Source: Alitta virens (Eukaryota > Annelida > Polychaeta > Phyllodocida > Nereididae). From it: a stretch of DNA of 64,000 bases. Shown piece by piece: positions 12,720 to 24,900 of this stretch. Each line of letters begins with the position of its first letter. The first letter of the stretch is position 1. A model generated the notes under the pieces. It saw nothing but the letters and a program-made list of their open reading frames with translations, had not been told where the DNA came from and ran no database searches. The stretch spans positions 466,315 to 530,314 of the forward strand of contig OW028582.1 of NCBI GenBank assembly GCA_932294295.1, written 5' to 3'. The position numbers and the translations under genes were made by a program.

Positions 12720-14230
12720 AGGGGAACTTACCCCTTTTGTACTTTAACTCTCAGATTTTAGCTTGGGTCCATAGAAACAATGCTATTCATAACTTGTATA
12801 TGTGCCCTGGTAATGAAATATCCTGCATTTATTAGCTCCGTGTTGTGAACTACGGAGGCCGCCATTTTTTAAATTCCTGGTGTTTTGCACTGACCGGTAA
12901 TACGTCACTGTTGTACCAAGTCTTAGCATGGAGTCACTAGAGTGGTCTTAGCCAATGAGAGCCAAGTATTCTGGAGGCTTGGCATTGCAATTCAGCTGGT
13001 GAGAACAACAGTTTTAGATACAGGTGTTAATTGCACTTTCCGAGCTTTTGTAAAGGGCATGTCAAAGTTAATTGTAATTTCTTGGGAATACAGCATAATT
13101 ATAGCTAATTATTGCATTGATTGCAATGAGCAATTTGTATCTAAGAATAGGTATACAGGTATATATGCATGGGCAAATAAGCAATAACCCTGCTACGTAC
13201 ATGTTATGTAAGACGTTTTTCCCAAGCATAGGAGTTTAAATAGCAAGAGGTATTTAATGTAAAATTTAATAACTTTAAGATTACATGTAACATATATTTT
13301 GTATCACTATATTTCTGACCATATTTTTGCAAGAGAACATAATTGGAATACTGCTTTGCTTTGTAGATAAAATGTTACATAATCTTTAGGGGCAATGTGC
13401 AGTATTATGTATAGTATACATATATTTCATAGTATTTATATTTGGTGTATATGTAGTGTTAGTGGGTTTGTTTTAAAGACAGTACCTCCTTCTTTACCAA
13501 GATTAATATATATTAATTACCAAATTGAGCTTATTTCAATTTTATGTTGGTTGCATTGCTAGATACATTAAATATACCAGTTTAAAATAAAAAATAATAT
13601 CAAAAACTTATTTTCAACAAAACTTTGTCATACACTATTTTTTTAAAGCTTCACTAATAAACAGTGGACGAATAATATATAGATTTATTTGGCAACATAA
13701 TAAATTTTTTGTGTATGCATACAATGCTGAAATCTAATACAATGTCAACTGCTCTAAATTACTAAAAAATCATTTAATTAAATTAATACTCAGTCATCCA
13801 AACTTTCAGTAGTTGCATTACAAAGCAGGATACTTGATAGTTGTTCTGATATTGTGTGATAATTGCATTGTCTCAAATAGTTCAATGGCAATTACTTGAC
13901 ACTCAGTAAGAACTTTATGTTGTTGTAATATCTGTTCTTGTCATTATAATTGCAATGAACAATGTAACGGATTGTAATCCACACGATTGTAATTAATTTG
14001 TATTGCTGAATACATATGGCCTAGCTGTGTACATAAGTGACGTCACTATTTTGCGTGCCGTGTGCAATAATGGCGGCCCCCAGCATGTTGATGGTTGGTG
14101 CAAATTTCACTTTTAATTGGCTTGAAATCATATCAAACCCGAGTTTAAGACATTTCCTTTCACTGCAATATATTATTTGACAACTAATTGAACTTTTGAA
14201 ATTAACATACAAACTTCCATTAGTTCCCCT
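12720..14230. mobile_element. Non-autonomous TTAA-flanked element (piggyBac-like)
   Basis: A 1511-bp insertion bounded by TTAA on both sides (12716-12719 and 14231-14234). Unit A has the uninterrupted site 'gatacttaaaacagc' with a single TTAA at 5274-5277. The ends are short inverted repeats: AGGGGAACT on the left and its complement on the right. TTAA duplication is the hallmark of piggyBac transposition. No transposase-like ORF is present; the longest ORFs are under 85 codons and unrecognised. So this is a deletion derivative or a MITE-like element mobilised in trans. Confidence 0.82.
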
Positions 14231-16190
14231 TTAAAACAGCATCTTTGGTATGTTGGGCAGATAATTCAGCACAGAAAGATGAGATTCTAGGCATGCAGAT
14301 GCTCTAATCACCATAAAAATAATTTACAAGCTTCGCATTGGCAGCAATTATGAACTCACATTTCACATCAACACTTGTTGACACTTAGAGGCATGCAGGA
14401 ATGATTGTAATTAAAATGTCCATTAATTGGATTTTGACAAAATGAGTTTTGGATGTAAATCACAAATCATGAGCTTCTCAAGAGCTGTGTGTGGCCTTGG
14501 ATTTCCTAGTGAATATTTCCTTTAAATGGTTGTCATTTAACAACATTTTATTATTGATAGACATTAAATAGTTTAAACGGAGCTTCAGCATTGTTTTTTG
14601 TTTTTAGCTAATCTGCTTTTTCAGTGTTTCTTACTTGAAGCACTGTATTATGATTTGTATGAAGAATTGTTTCCATAATTATATCATATATATATATACA
14701 TATATATATATATAAATATTTATATATATATGCATATAAATGATAATTTTTCAACATGGGAGATTTTTGTGAAAATCTCCAAGGCCTAATTGACATCTTG
14801 TGTGGGCGAGAGGAGGACAACATAATCAAGTTGTTCCATCAAGCACCACTGATAGGACACTACAGTGCATCACTGAATCATGGTTCTCATAAATGCAGTT
14901 CTGTGAATGTAATAAAATTGCCTCTGGCATACATCTTTATATCTAAGAAACAATTCATAAAGATTCGAACTAAGAATTGGGAAATTTCTCTCTCAGTTTT
15001 CGCATAATGTTTTGCTATAGACTGGCTCTCATATAAATACACTTGACTTCAGCAAAATAACTAATAAAAGGTCATTTAAATATGGTCGAAATTTCTCTAT
15101 AGATCTTGTGGTGAAAATATTCACTTCAGATTGAAATGCTTATGCTGGACTTCAACCAAATTATGAATAGATCACCAGTTAAAATTTGTCCTTAAAAAAT
15201 TCTCAATGGATGATTACATTTGTTTCCACATTAAAATAAATTGAGACATTGAAATGGCTGGTTTCATGCAAAACTACATGTTTGTTTTGTTAGTTTCTTC
15301 ATTAATTCAAACCAATTATGTTTGAATTCTGCATGGAGTTGCTGAGGTGTTCACATACATTTTTGTGGCTGTTCCTGGTCAGTGTCTCAAATGACTGTGA
15401 TAGCCTGACCACAATCTCAAGAATAGAAGGTAGTCTTCTAATTAACTCAATTGATCAGGATTTATTTGTGATGGTGTACAACTGATTTCACTTAATTGTA
15501 CGCGATCAACAAACAACAATGTCAGATTTATAAACAGTGCGCATATCCAGTTTTTTGTGAGATCTGATTCAACAAGATATTATGTGTTCTCAAAGCAAAT
15601 ATGTCTGCTTTCCATAAGGAATCTTTGCATATTTGACAGAAAGACAGGTATTCTGTCAGACACAGGCTTATATATTGTATGCAATATACAATGTGCCTGT
15701 ATCTGGTGCTAATAATTATGAAATATCAGACTAGAATACCCCCTGTCAGGTGCAGAGTCACCTGTGACATCATGAATATGGTGCTTTGCATTTTTCTGAC
15801 CGGAAAAAATTCTTATCTCATATATGATTGTGGGTGTGATTCAAGGATATCTCATGAGCCTAACATAGCATTAAGTCTCGTGAATTTCAACGTAATGAGA
15901 AAGTTACTGATAGGAATTTATTAACTTAATGAAGACACAATATCAATGAATTAAGAAACTTAATGCCCAATAGTTATCTCAATATATGTCACCTTTCAGT
16001 TTGCAGAAATTTTTTTAAATTGGAACATTTGCTTCACTGTCTCTGGCTATACAAAAGGATTTAAAATGCATGCATATGATTTGCAAAATGCCATGATATC
16101 TAATATAGTGATTGAACTGCTCTCTCCATTAAATATATAGTAGCACAGAAAGGAGTATATTAGCATTCATCAGCTGTTGTGGCATAATCG

Positions 16191-18475
16191 CATTTGCCAG
16201 CCAAAGTGGCCTCAAAGCCGGAAGCAGGTTGACGTCAAACCAAAGGTTAATTGTCAGTTTAGCCTCTCAAGCCTCAAGCAACTCTTATAGTCAGTTGGTC
16301 CATCTTATGGTCTGTGGATCCATCATGATTCATATAAATCTCCGCACAATATACACTACTGTGAATATTAACTGTTAATTACAAATTTTTTTTTTTCACT
16401 TTTCAACCATATAGTTGGTATATTGTTAAATGTGTGATTGATAACCTTTACTTTTTACCTAGCTTTTTACTTACATGCTTTCTTACTTACTTATTTACTT
16501 ACTTACTTACTTACCTACTTACTTACCTATTTACTTACTTTCATACTTACATACTTTTTACTTACATACTTTTTACTCACTTTTTACCTACTTACCTTCT
16601 TACTTACTTTCATACTTACTTTTTACTTAACTTTTTACTTTCCTTCTTTCTTACTTACTTACTTATTTTCTTACTGACTTACTGATGTATTACTTAGTAA
16701 CTTACTTTCACACTTACTTACTTACTTGTTACTTAGCTTTTTACTGACTTACCTTCTTACTTACTCAATTACACATACTTACTTACAAACTTACTTACTT
16801 ACTTACTTACTCAATGACTTTTTCAATAATTTTATATAACAAGTTTAAATATACAGAGCTTTATTTTACCAATAACTGCCTCATTTGTTCTCTGCTGACC
16901 TAAAGAATGTTTTATTCATCCCATTCCTGAAGAATTCAATCCATCAAATAAGCAACAGAGCATTATACCAGTTGAATGAAGTTTTATGTGGAGCAATGCA
17001 TTGGAATGGTGGTAGGCAGCAGGCAACTAGGAATACAAAAGGTATGTGAAATATCATTGCAATGTCATGTAACCACTAAGACTCACTGTCATTGTGGACA
17101 AGGAATATCTCTCTTGTCAATATGAAATGTCAATGAATGAAAGAAGATAGTGTGACATTTCAGCTTTATTTGCTGATTTCTGTTGTGATCTGTTGTCAAG
17201 AAAATATCCTTGACCTTTGTGGGTTCTTGACACACAATGGCTAACTTGAAAATCCTTATCTGCTAATATTGACAACCTGGTTATTGACAAATCAAAGTTA
17301 CCACCAATTGCATGGTATGAAACGTTGCTCTTTACAAAATCATCCCTGACATGCTTAGTTGTTAAATATCCTACGAAGTCATTTCCCTCATCAGACAACT
17401 AAAGTAAGAATCAGGTCATTCTATTTCATACTTCAAGTTCATTGGATTGAACAATCCTGACTGAGAATACGAGTATGTTAAAAAAAGCGTTTCATTGCAT
17501 GACAAACTAGTTTTCATAATGATCCATTTTGAATTTAGCTCAATTTTTAATTTGCTTCCAATAGTATGCTATACATATTCACATTAATAAAAAGTTTATA
17601 GCCCCATTGTTTCAGGAAAGTAATTCGGCAGCTGCTGAAGCTACAAACATAATGATGGTGATTGTAGTTAACCCATGGTACACTTCATTTACTTGCCTCA
17701 GTACAGCATGCAAGGTGCCATGCCACGAATGTTGCGTGCTGTTGAACTAGGTAACAGTAAACAAGAACTTGGCAGAACTTTGGCAGGAAATCTTGCAATC
17801 TGTACATACAATGCGTCTCCAAATAATTTGAAGACAGCGTGAAGGGGTTTAATCAGTCTACCCAAAGGGATGCTGCAGGCAGCTACCTGCTGTAATTAAA
17901 TGTCATTATGATGACAAGATGAGGCCACTCATTTCAAAGAGTCACCTAACTGCTTTTGTTACCCAAGCGAAACAGTCAATTATTTTTTTTTTCTTAGTAT
18001 TAATCCACACTTGCTGCAACCTCCTGCAATAAGTCCCTAATGCATATCAATTAGGTTGGGACATTAGAGGAAAGAATTAAAGAAATCTCACCATTGGAAA
18101 GTTAGTGCGAAGTTTTAGTGCAGAAGTAGTGTGCCCAATTGCATTCACTGCAGAAGCTTCACCAAATTACCATGATCTTTAACAAACTGATCAATGAATA
18201 AGATTCTGCCATTGTTGAGCATTGTGCCCTTCAAATAAAATTTCAGGGTTGGCAACTTGGACAGGGCTATATACCTCAACACGTGAATTATCCATTTAAT
18301 GAGGAAAATAAGGTAAAGCAGAACAACATTGAAGACATATATACTAACAAGACCAAAAGAAGAGTTTGTTTTTCATAAATGCCACAGATAATGTGAAATT
18401 GGATCCATTTATACAGAATAAAAGCTGCTCAAATATCTTTGTAGTTCATTTAAAAAAAGAAAAAAACCCCTAGGG
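16191..18475. repeat. Segmental tandem duplication, unit C (partial)
   Basis: Third, truncated copy. It aligns with the beginnings of units A and B as far as the block 'aaaaaacccctaggg' near 18470 and then diverges abruptly into unique sequence, which marks the right edge of the tandem array. Confidence 0.8.
16437..16820. repeat. ACTT/TTTAC microsatellite (unit C)
   Basis: The longest of the three orthologous microsatellites. Frames read as serial Leu-Thr-Tyr because the 4-bp repeat gives period-4 peptides. Not coding. Confidence 0.85.
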
Positions 18476-19305
18476 CCTCTAGGTACAGTGGTAATTTTGC
18501 AATGGTATCACCCCTGGTGTCATATTCCAGAACTGGTTTGATTGTGTATTCTGAAAATGTACTGGTTTTGCCAACAAAAATAAATAAAATTCCATAAAAC
18601 ACACGAAGAAAATTATCTACAAAATTATTATTTGGCTTTTGTGCATTCATATTCACTGAATGAAAGTCTATTTTTGTCTTGATGGTCTGTTCTGTTGATA
18701 GCCTATGGCTATATTCGCATGAGCAATCGAAATATCTCCAAGAGTGTGTTGAATAAGTCTACGACACCACATTTAATGGTACATTTTGTGTCCACAGAGT
18801 CATACAGCCACTTGCTCGCCCTAGTGCCTGTGACACCAGCTGCATCACTGAGTTATTAAATATTAAAAGCATCAAACATGCTTGCAAGAACATGCAGATC
18901 CCCTATTCTACTTTATGTAGGATTGCTGGTTCATGCACAAACTAGAAAGAGAAAAATGGTTGAAAACTGAACCACCATGGCCATACTAAGTGTTTTCCAT
19001 CTTTCTGCTAAAAACGTAAGTTGTGCTTGCAAAGTGTACCAATAATCCAGAGTAGTATATCACTTGTTACTTCCCAGTGATCTTCACAGATTCTAGTTAC
19101 TTATCTTAATCATAATCCCACTGTAATATACTTCTGAAGATTAATTTCATGGCTTTATCCCTCATGCCAATCCTGGTGTCACAGGAAAGGGAAATGATTC
19201 TCGAGGACAAAGCTGCAACTAAAGCCTTCAGATGACATCACTAAATTACAATGGAGTCTCTCCAGCTGATGCCAATATCAAAATATCTCAATTCCAGAAA
19301 CAGGT

Positions 19306-19378
19306 ATCTCACACTTGTATATCTCATGGCTAAAGTAATGTGTAAATTACTATGCTATGAGATATACAAGTGTGAGAT
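19306..19378. repeat. Perfect inverted repeat (22-bp arms, 29-nt loop)
   Basis: The arm 19306-19327 is the exact reverse complement of 19357-19378. The loop has its own short inverted pair (AGTAAT / ATTACT), so the whole 73 nt can fold into one long hairpin. Size and shape resemble a pre-miRNA, but perfect pairing also fits a small palindromic mobile element or a recent inverted duplication. Confidence 0.85.
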
Positions 19379-21710
19379 TGTTTCTATCGATGTATGTGTG
19401 TCAATATCGCAAGAAGTGATTTTCGTTTTCCAATAGGTGCCAGTCATCAGCAATGCAAGACATCATATCCTGCAATATATCAAACTATTCCTCTTCCTCA
19501 GTGGTATCATTGTGCTTAGTTCCATGCCTTTGCATCAATATGGGATTTCGCAGGTGCTTTTTCATTTTGTTAAAAGGTGTCTAAATTAAAATAACAACGG
19601 CTGCCAATCAGAACCCGATAAGGATATGAAATGCCCCAATATCTCAAAATGTTTCTTTTTTCCAGGGATATCACTGTGCCAAGTGCCATGATTTCTTCAA
19701 AAAATGCACAATTGTTAAGGGATTGGGAGCTGTGCCGCAACACTATATTTTATTTTGTTTTCTAGAAGTGAAGTCAGATAATCTCTGTAAATATATACAT
19801 ATATACTTTCTATTAATTAATATATATTTAGCTCTATTTTGAAGTAAAATCATTCTGTAAATAGTTATATCGTACACATTAAGCTGTATGTATGAAGGAT
19901 TCTGATTGGATTTTATAAGGAGTGGATAAACAGCTAAACTAATGTTAACCTCTATGTAAATACTTTAATTTGGTGGCTGGAACCATCTGTAACTATAGTC
20001 TTTGTTGTATTCCTTTTTTTCTTTTTTTTTGTTATCTTTTTCTGAACAATCTGAAAAAAATACATATTATTTAAACACTGGCTTTAATGAAATGGACGGA
20101 TGGACAGTATTGAAAGGTAACATTGACCAGTCTACAAAGTATTCCCATCCCAATCTCACAATGTATTACAGTATTTCTTTCGCACTTTTAACTTCAGCCA
20201 CATATATAGGGCCTACAGTTCCTTGAAATGGAACGTAATATAAATGATGTTCTATTTGTGACTGATGTTAGTTCTGGTAAAATTCTGGGAATCAGGTGTA
20301 ACATTTCCAAATGGACTTTACCTTCACGAATAACAATGTATAAGGGACGGATGTCTCCTAGGCCTGACTAGGGGCAATTTGATATGATAGTCGGTTGTGA
20401 GAGCACCTGATAATTACATATGGCATGCTATTCAGTTGGTACTTAGTCTCAGATTTACACATGCATTTATTTAATGTTTGTCAGGCCATTTCTAGGGATG
20501 CAGCCAAGTCAATGTTTGTTTGTTAAAATATATACCCCAAGCATAAGTCAAGATTTTATCAAACAGAATATTGTAAGATGTTTCATAGCACATATTATTT
20601 TTATAATGTTACAATAAATGAATGGAGAAATTGTTGATTATTTTGCTGTGTGGAAGTATTATGATATGCTCCATGCAATGTCCACAGCCTAACCCTAATC
20701 GCGTTGTTTACCTGTATATTTGTCACATCAGAAGCCAATGATAATACATAGTATCTTGTAGCATTCGGACTAGATTTGATCCAGCCTCATTACTACTGGG
20801 TCATTCCATGTCAAATCAATCAATGGTCCCCGCACGACCCTCTCATATTTATTTTATATTTTACAGACTTAAATACCTGCATAATAGTGGATTTTCACGG
20901 AAGGTTCTCTGTATTTCCACCAGGTGGCTCAAACATAATACTGCAATTATATTGGCTGAAAATGTTCCCGCCCTTGACTGTGATTGGCTGAAGCAAAGCG
21001 CATCCTAGCAACAGTATTTTTAGTGCATTTTAGTGTATATTTGACACTTTATCATTTAGTTGATTTTTATTATTTTTCTGAGAATGTTATATTTAGAGAA
21101 TTAGTTAGCTATTACCTACTATGTCTGAAAAGCAAAATAAGTAATAACAGGAGAGGAAAGACTTATGTCTTGCTGAATTCAGGGCTGTTCAGTGAAAATA
21201 CTCTATTATGAGATGATTGTATAAAAATAACAAAATTTCATTTTTGTTTAAAATTCACTGGCATTTAACTCATAAACCAATCTGAATATCAGCCTTATTT
21301 TACATAATGTGAATCTATACATTGTTGAGATACACTAGGATAAAATAAAGCAATTTTAAAGATTCTTAGCTGTATGGCAAAGGTTCAAAGTATCCATTTT
21401 AGTTCAATAAGTTACCAAATTTTGACAATTTCTGTAGGACCACACACCCCATCTAGGAATATTTGACTTTTCACTATTGATAGACCTTTATTTAAAGAAT
21501 TTAAAACAGCAATTCTAGCTCTGGGTATCTTGCCATTTAGGAAATATGCTGATCCAAAAATAACACAAAATATGGTGTTTGATAGATTTCTTCAAATTTC
21601 AAATAATCATAACTTTTGCAATTTTAGTGATAGCCTAATTTTGCATAAAATCATCTCATAAAATGGAAATATTCCAGATAAAATAATAACACACAATTTG
21701 TGCTTATATC

Positions 21711-21716
21711 TTTATT
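21711..21716 (-). terminator. Candidate polyadenylation signal of the receptor guanylyl cyclase gene
   Basis: AATAAA on the minus strand, about 200 nt past the stop codon of the cyclase gene. Position and orientation fit, but no transcript evidence is available. Confidence 0.45.
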
Positions 21717-21911
21717 AATTGCTTTAAATATTGGATATAAAGCAAAGCGTAGCATCAAAACATCATACAGTAATCCAGTAAACAAGTGCTGTATATACAC
21801 TAATACATTGATAATAGTCTATCTTGCTGCTGCCTTTACCATTAATTTCAGTTGGAACATCGTTGAGCTATACACTTCCCCTCATTAACACTAGGTGGAG
21901 TTTTGTATGCA

Positions 21912-24900
21912 TCACTCCTCAGTGGCGACATCTCGTAGGAATTCAGAAGGCAGAGGATCATGGCCAGCCTTTCCATGCAGCCAAAATGTCTTCATTGTGC
22001 CTTTACCCTGAATAAACAATAAATTATGCAAGATAATGTAAAAACAGCCTCTTAAGGATTCCAATAGAACTGGAACTGGCAACCTACAGTTAAAAATATA
22101 AAGCAAATACAAAAAGATTTTTTTTTTATTTAGAAACAACGTTTGTGGAGTCTGTCTTTATTGAAGCACACCAAATGCTTCATTAAAAAGTAAAATACTT
22201 GTTCCTAGAACTTTCTACTCAATTTTACCTGTGTTCCGATTCAACAGTTTTATACAAGAGCCTTCTATAATGTGTTGTAAACTCTAAAATTGGTTGTAGC
22301 GAATCTAGTATAATACATGGCCAATGTGCCTCGTGCGTTTCCCATGAGAAGGATAAACGCATGGAAAACGCATGGTTTTTAGCTAATTATAATGAGGCAA
22401 AAACCATGCGTTTTCCATAGGTTTATCCAAACGCATGGAAAACGCACGTGGCACAATTGGCCATGTACTAATTATACTCCACTAGACTGATTTCTTATTG
22501 TTCTAAGCAGGTAATAACAAACGAAAATGTTAGTTAACTCCCTCCTGAGTGCAAACTGAACTTGTCTTGCGTAACAAAGGCAGTAAAAACAAAACAATCA
22601 AACAAATTAGTTAAATATGCCTAATGGAGTATAAATTAGTTATATCCCTCATAGTTGGGAGTTATAACCTACGAAAATGTTAGAAACTTGTCTTGCATAA
22701 TAAAAGCAGTAACAAAACAAAACAATCAAACAAATTAGTAAATATGCCTAATAGAGAATAAGTTAGTTATATCCCTCATAGTTGGGAGTTAACTAACATT
22801 TTTGTTGCTAATATCCCTCGGCCTTTAGTGTCGGGTTATAACCAACACACCACTATTAATTTTTAATTGTAAATATATTTGGTTTTTGATATGCTTGTTT
22901 ATTTCATTTATTGTTGCTCCAAATAAGGATTTGTACATATATTGGTATGCTTATGTAATTGTTTTTACTATTATTATTATTATATATAGTTCCTAAAATA
23001 GACAATATAACTGGATATAAAATCTGTACATATGTAAATACCCACTCCTGCTGCTTATTTGTATTTAGTATTAATCTTCTTTGGTGCATTGATTCCTGCT
23101 AATTGCCCTGATGGTGCCTTGTTTTATTCATATGCTTATAGTTGTGCATAATTATCATATAGATGATTTTAATATGTAACTAAATAATGTTCATGTAGAT
23201 TGTTCTTTTATTTTACTTTATCATTATATATATGTAGATTTTTATTTTTATCTGTGTATTAAAAATTTTTATGACACATGTATCTTTTTGATGCTCTGCC
23301 AATAAAATTCTATATATATTACTTTTGAGATTTGATTTCAAGCTTGTTGCACACAGTCTGTATTATCAACAGTCCGTTTCATCATACCGCGTTCAGTGAC
23401 ACACGAGTAATTAGGATAGATATAATGACAGTCAGATACAATACTTTAGTACTTTTGAAAACATCACAGAGAATGGCCAGGAATTAGCGATTTTTCCCTT
23501 GGAAACATTCCAGAGTTGAGGCAATAACGTTCGTTGCGGTCGCGAGAATGTGTAAGATAACTGTCGTATGCCAGAATGTGATGGTGTCCGTGTAGCAGAC
23601 AGGTACATACACTAAGTTTGTGTCCAGAAATACCAATTTATGAATTACTCACGTTTCGTATTACTTCAGTACTAACAATACTGAACTCAAATGCAGAATG
23701 TACAGCTGCCTATACATTAAAAACTAGAGTATTAACTAAAAACAATGTATGCATAACCATTAATCAGAGAAATTAGCTATTTTCATTTTCAATGCACATC
23801 CACTTACTTTAAAACCATTATAAAATGTGATTAAATGCACCAATGCCACTAACCTTGACAGTCACCCCACCCCTGGGCACAGTGACGTATGATCCTAGCT
23901 TTTGCAGCAAATCCTCTGTGATTTCAGAGATCTGTATCTTCATGGCTAAAGAAGTTGATTCCATCCTGGAAGCAGTGTTCACCGCGTCTCCAAACAAACA
24001 GTACCTGCAATTGTAATTAGGGCTTATAATAAAGGACAGCAATAGGACACACCCAGACGCATGTAATCAGGGTTAGGGTTAGGGTTAGGGTGATCAATTT
24101 CAGATAGCTCATTATTTTTCAATATTCTCTAATAATTATTACTTGGTAAGTACTCAGTTTTTAAAGAACATTTAATCACCTAGGCATTTTAATTCCAACC
24201 ACCCCAGCAACTACAGCGCCACTGTGGATGCCAATGCGCAGCTGCAGTTTGTCACATGGTCTGTGGGGTATCTGGAATGACGTCACAGCACATGCCAAGT
24301 CCAGCGCCATGTTGCACACATGCCCGGCATGCTGGATTCCGTTCGGGGCTGGAAGGCCACTGATTAGCATGTAGGCATCTCCGATAGTCTCCACCTGGGA
24401 ATCAATCAATCAGTCAAGGCAGTCAAATCAATCAATCAATCAAGTTAGTCAAAACAATCAATCCATCAGTCAGTCAAGGCAGTCACATCAATCAATCAAT
24501 CAATCGTTTGCAACTAGCGAGTCATACTTGACCTTGAACTCTATGGATGCACATACAATTATTCCGGAGTTCCGCACTGTCTTTCTCTATTTACCTTGTA
24601 AACATCATGCTTGTCACAAATGTCATCGAAGAGAGTGTACAAAGCGTTGAGCAAATTCACAACTTGAAGAGGGGTGGACTCAGCAGAGAGATTGGTGAAT
24701 CCCTTTATGTCTGAGAAGTATATGGTGACTGAATCAAAGGCCTCTGGCTCAACTTGTTTGCCCTGGGCTAGCTGGTCAGCCACTGAAGGAGGCAGCATCT
24801 GGTTAAGGAGGTTTTGCACCTGAGGAGTGAGATAAATAGTCATGTGATATGGTTAGGGAGGTTTTGCACCTGAGGAATGAGAGAAATAGTCATGTGATAT

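Larger units (their letters stand above)
8764..16190. repeat. Segmental tandem duplication, unit B
   Basis: Second copy of the tandem unit, 7.4 kb long. It lacks the Tc1-like transposon and the SINE of unit A but carries its own 1.5 kb TTAA-flanked insertion (12720-14230). Apart from these, order and orientation follow unit A to the end. I see no gene in it. Confidence 0.85.
18476..21900. other. Intergenic sequence without recognisable gene
   Basis: AT-rich sequence between the tandem array and the guanylyl cyclase gene. No ORF has recognisable motifs or splice-linked continuation. Around 19960-19990 the phrase 'ggtggctggaacc' also occurs in the 3' region of the LINE at 57.8 kb, suggesting an old LINE-tail remnant. 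The only other structure noticed is the hairpin at 19306-19378. Confidence 0.6.

Noticed and set aside
12942..13187. 81-codon ORF inside the TTAA element as a transposase remnant
   Set aside because: No catalytic Asp pattern or Cys-rich finger of piggyBac transposases is visible and the length is within chance.
16434..16685. Hydrophobic Leu/Thr/Tyr ORFs that look like membrane proteins
   Set aside because: Produced by the ACTT tetranucleotide repeat; the orthologous repeats in the other units have different frames and lengths.
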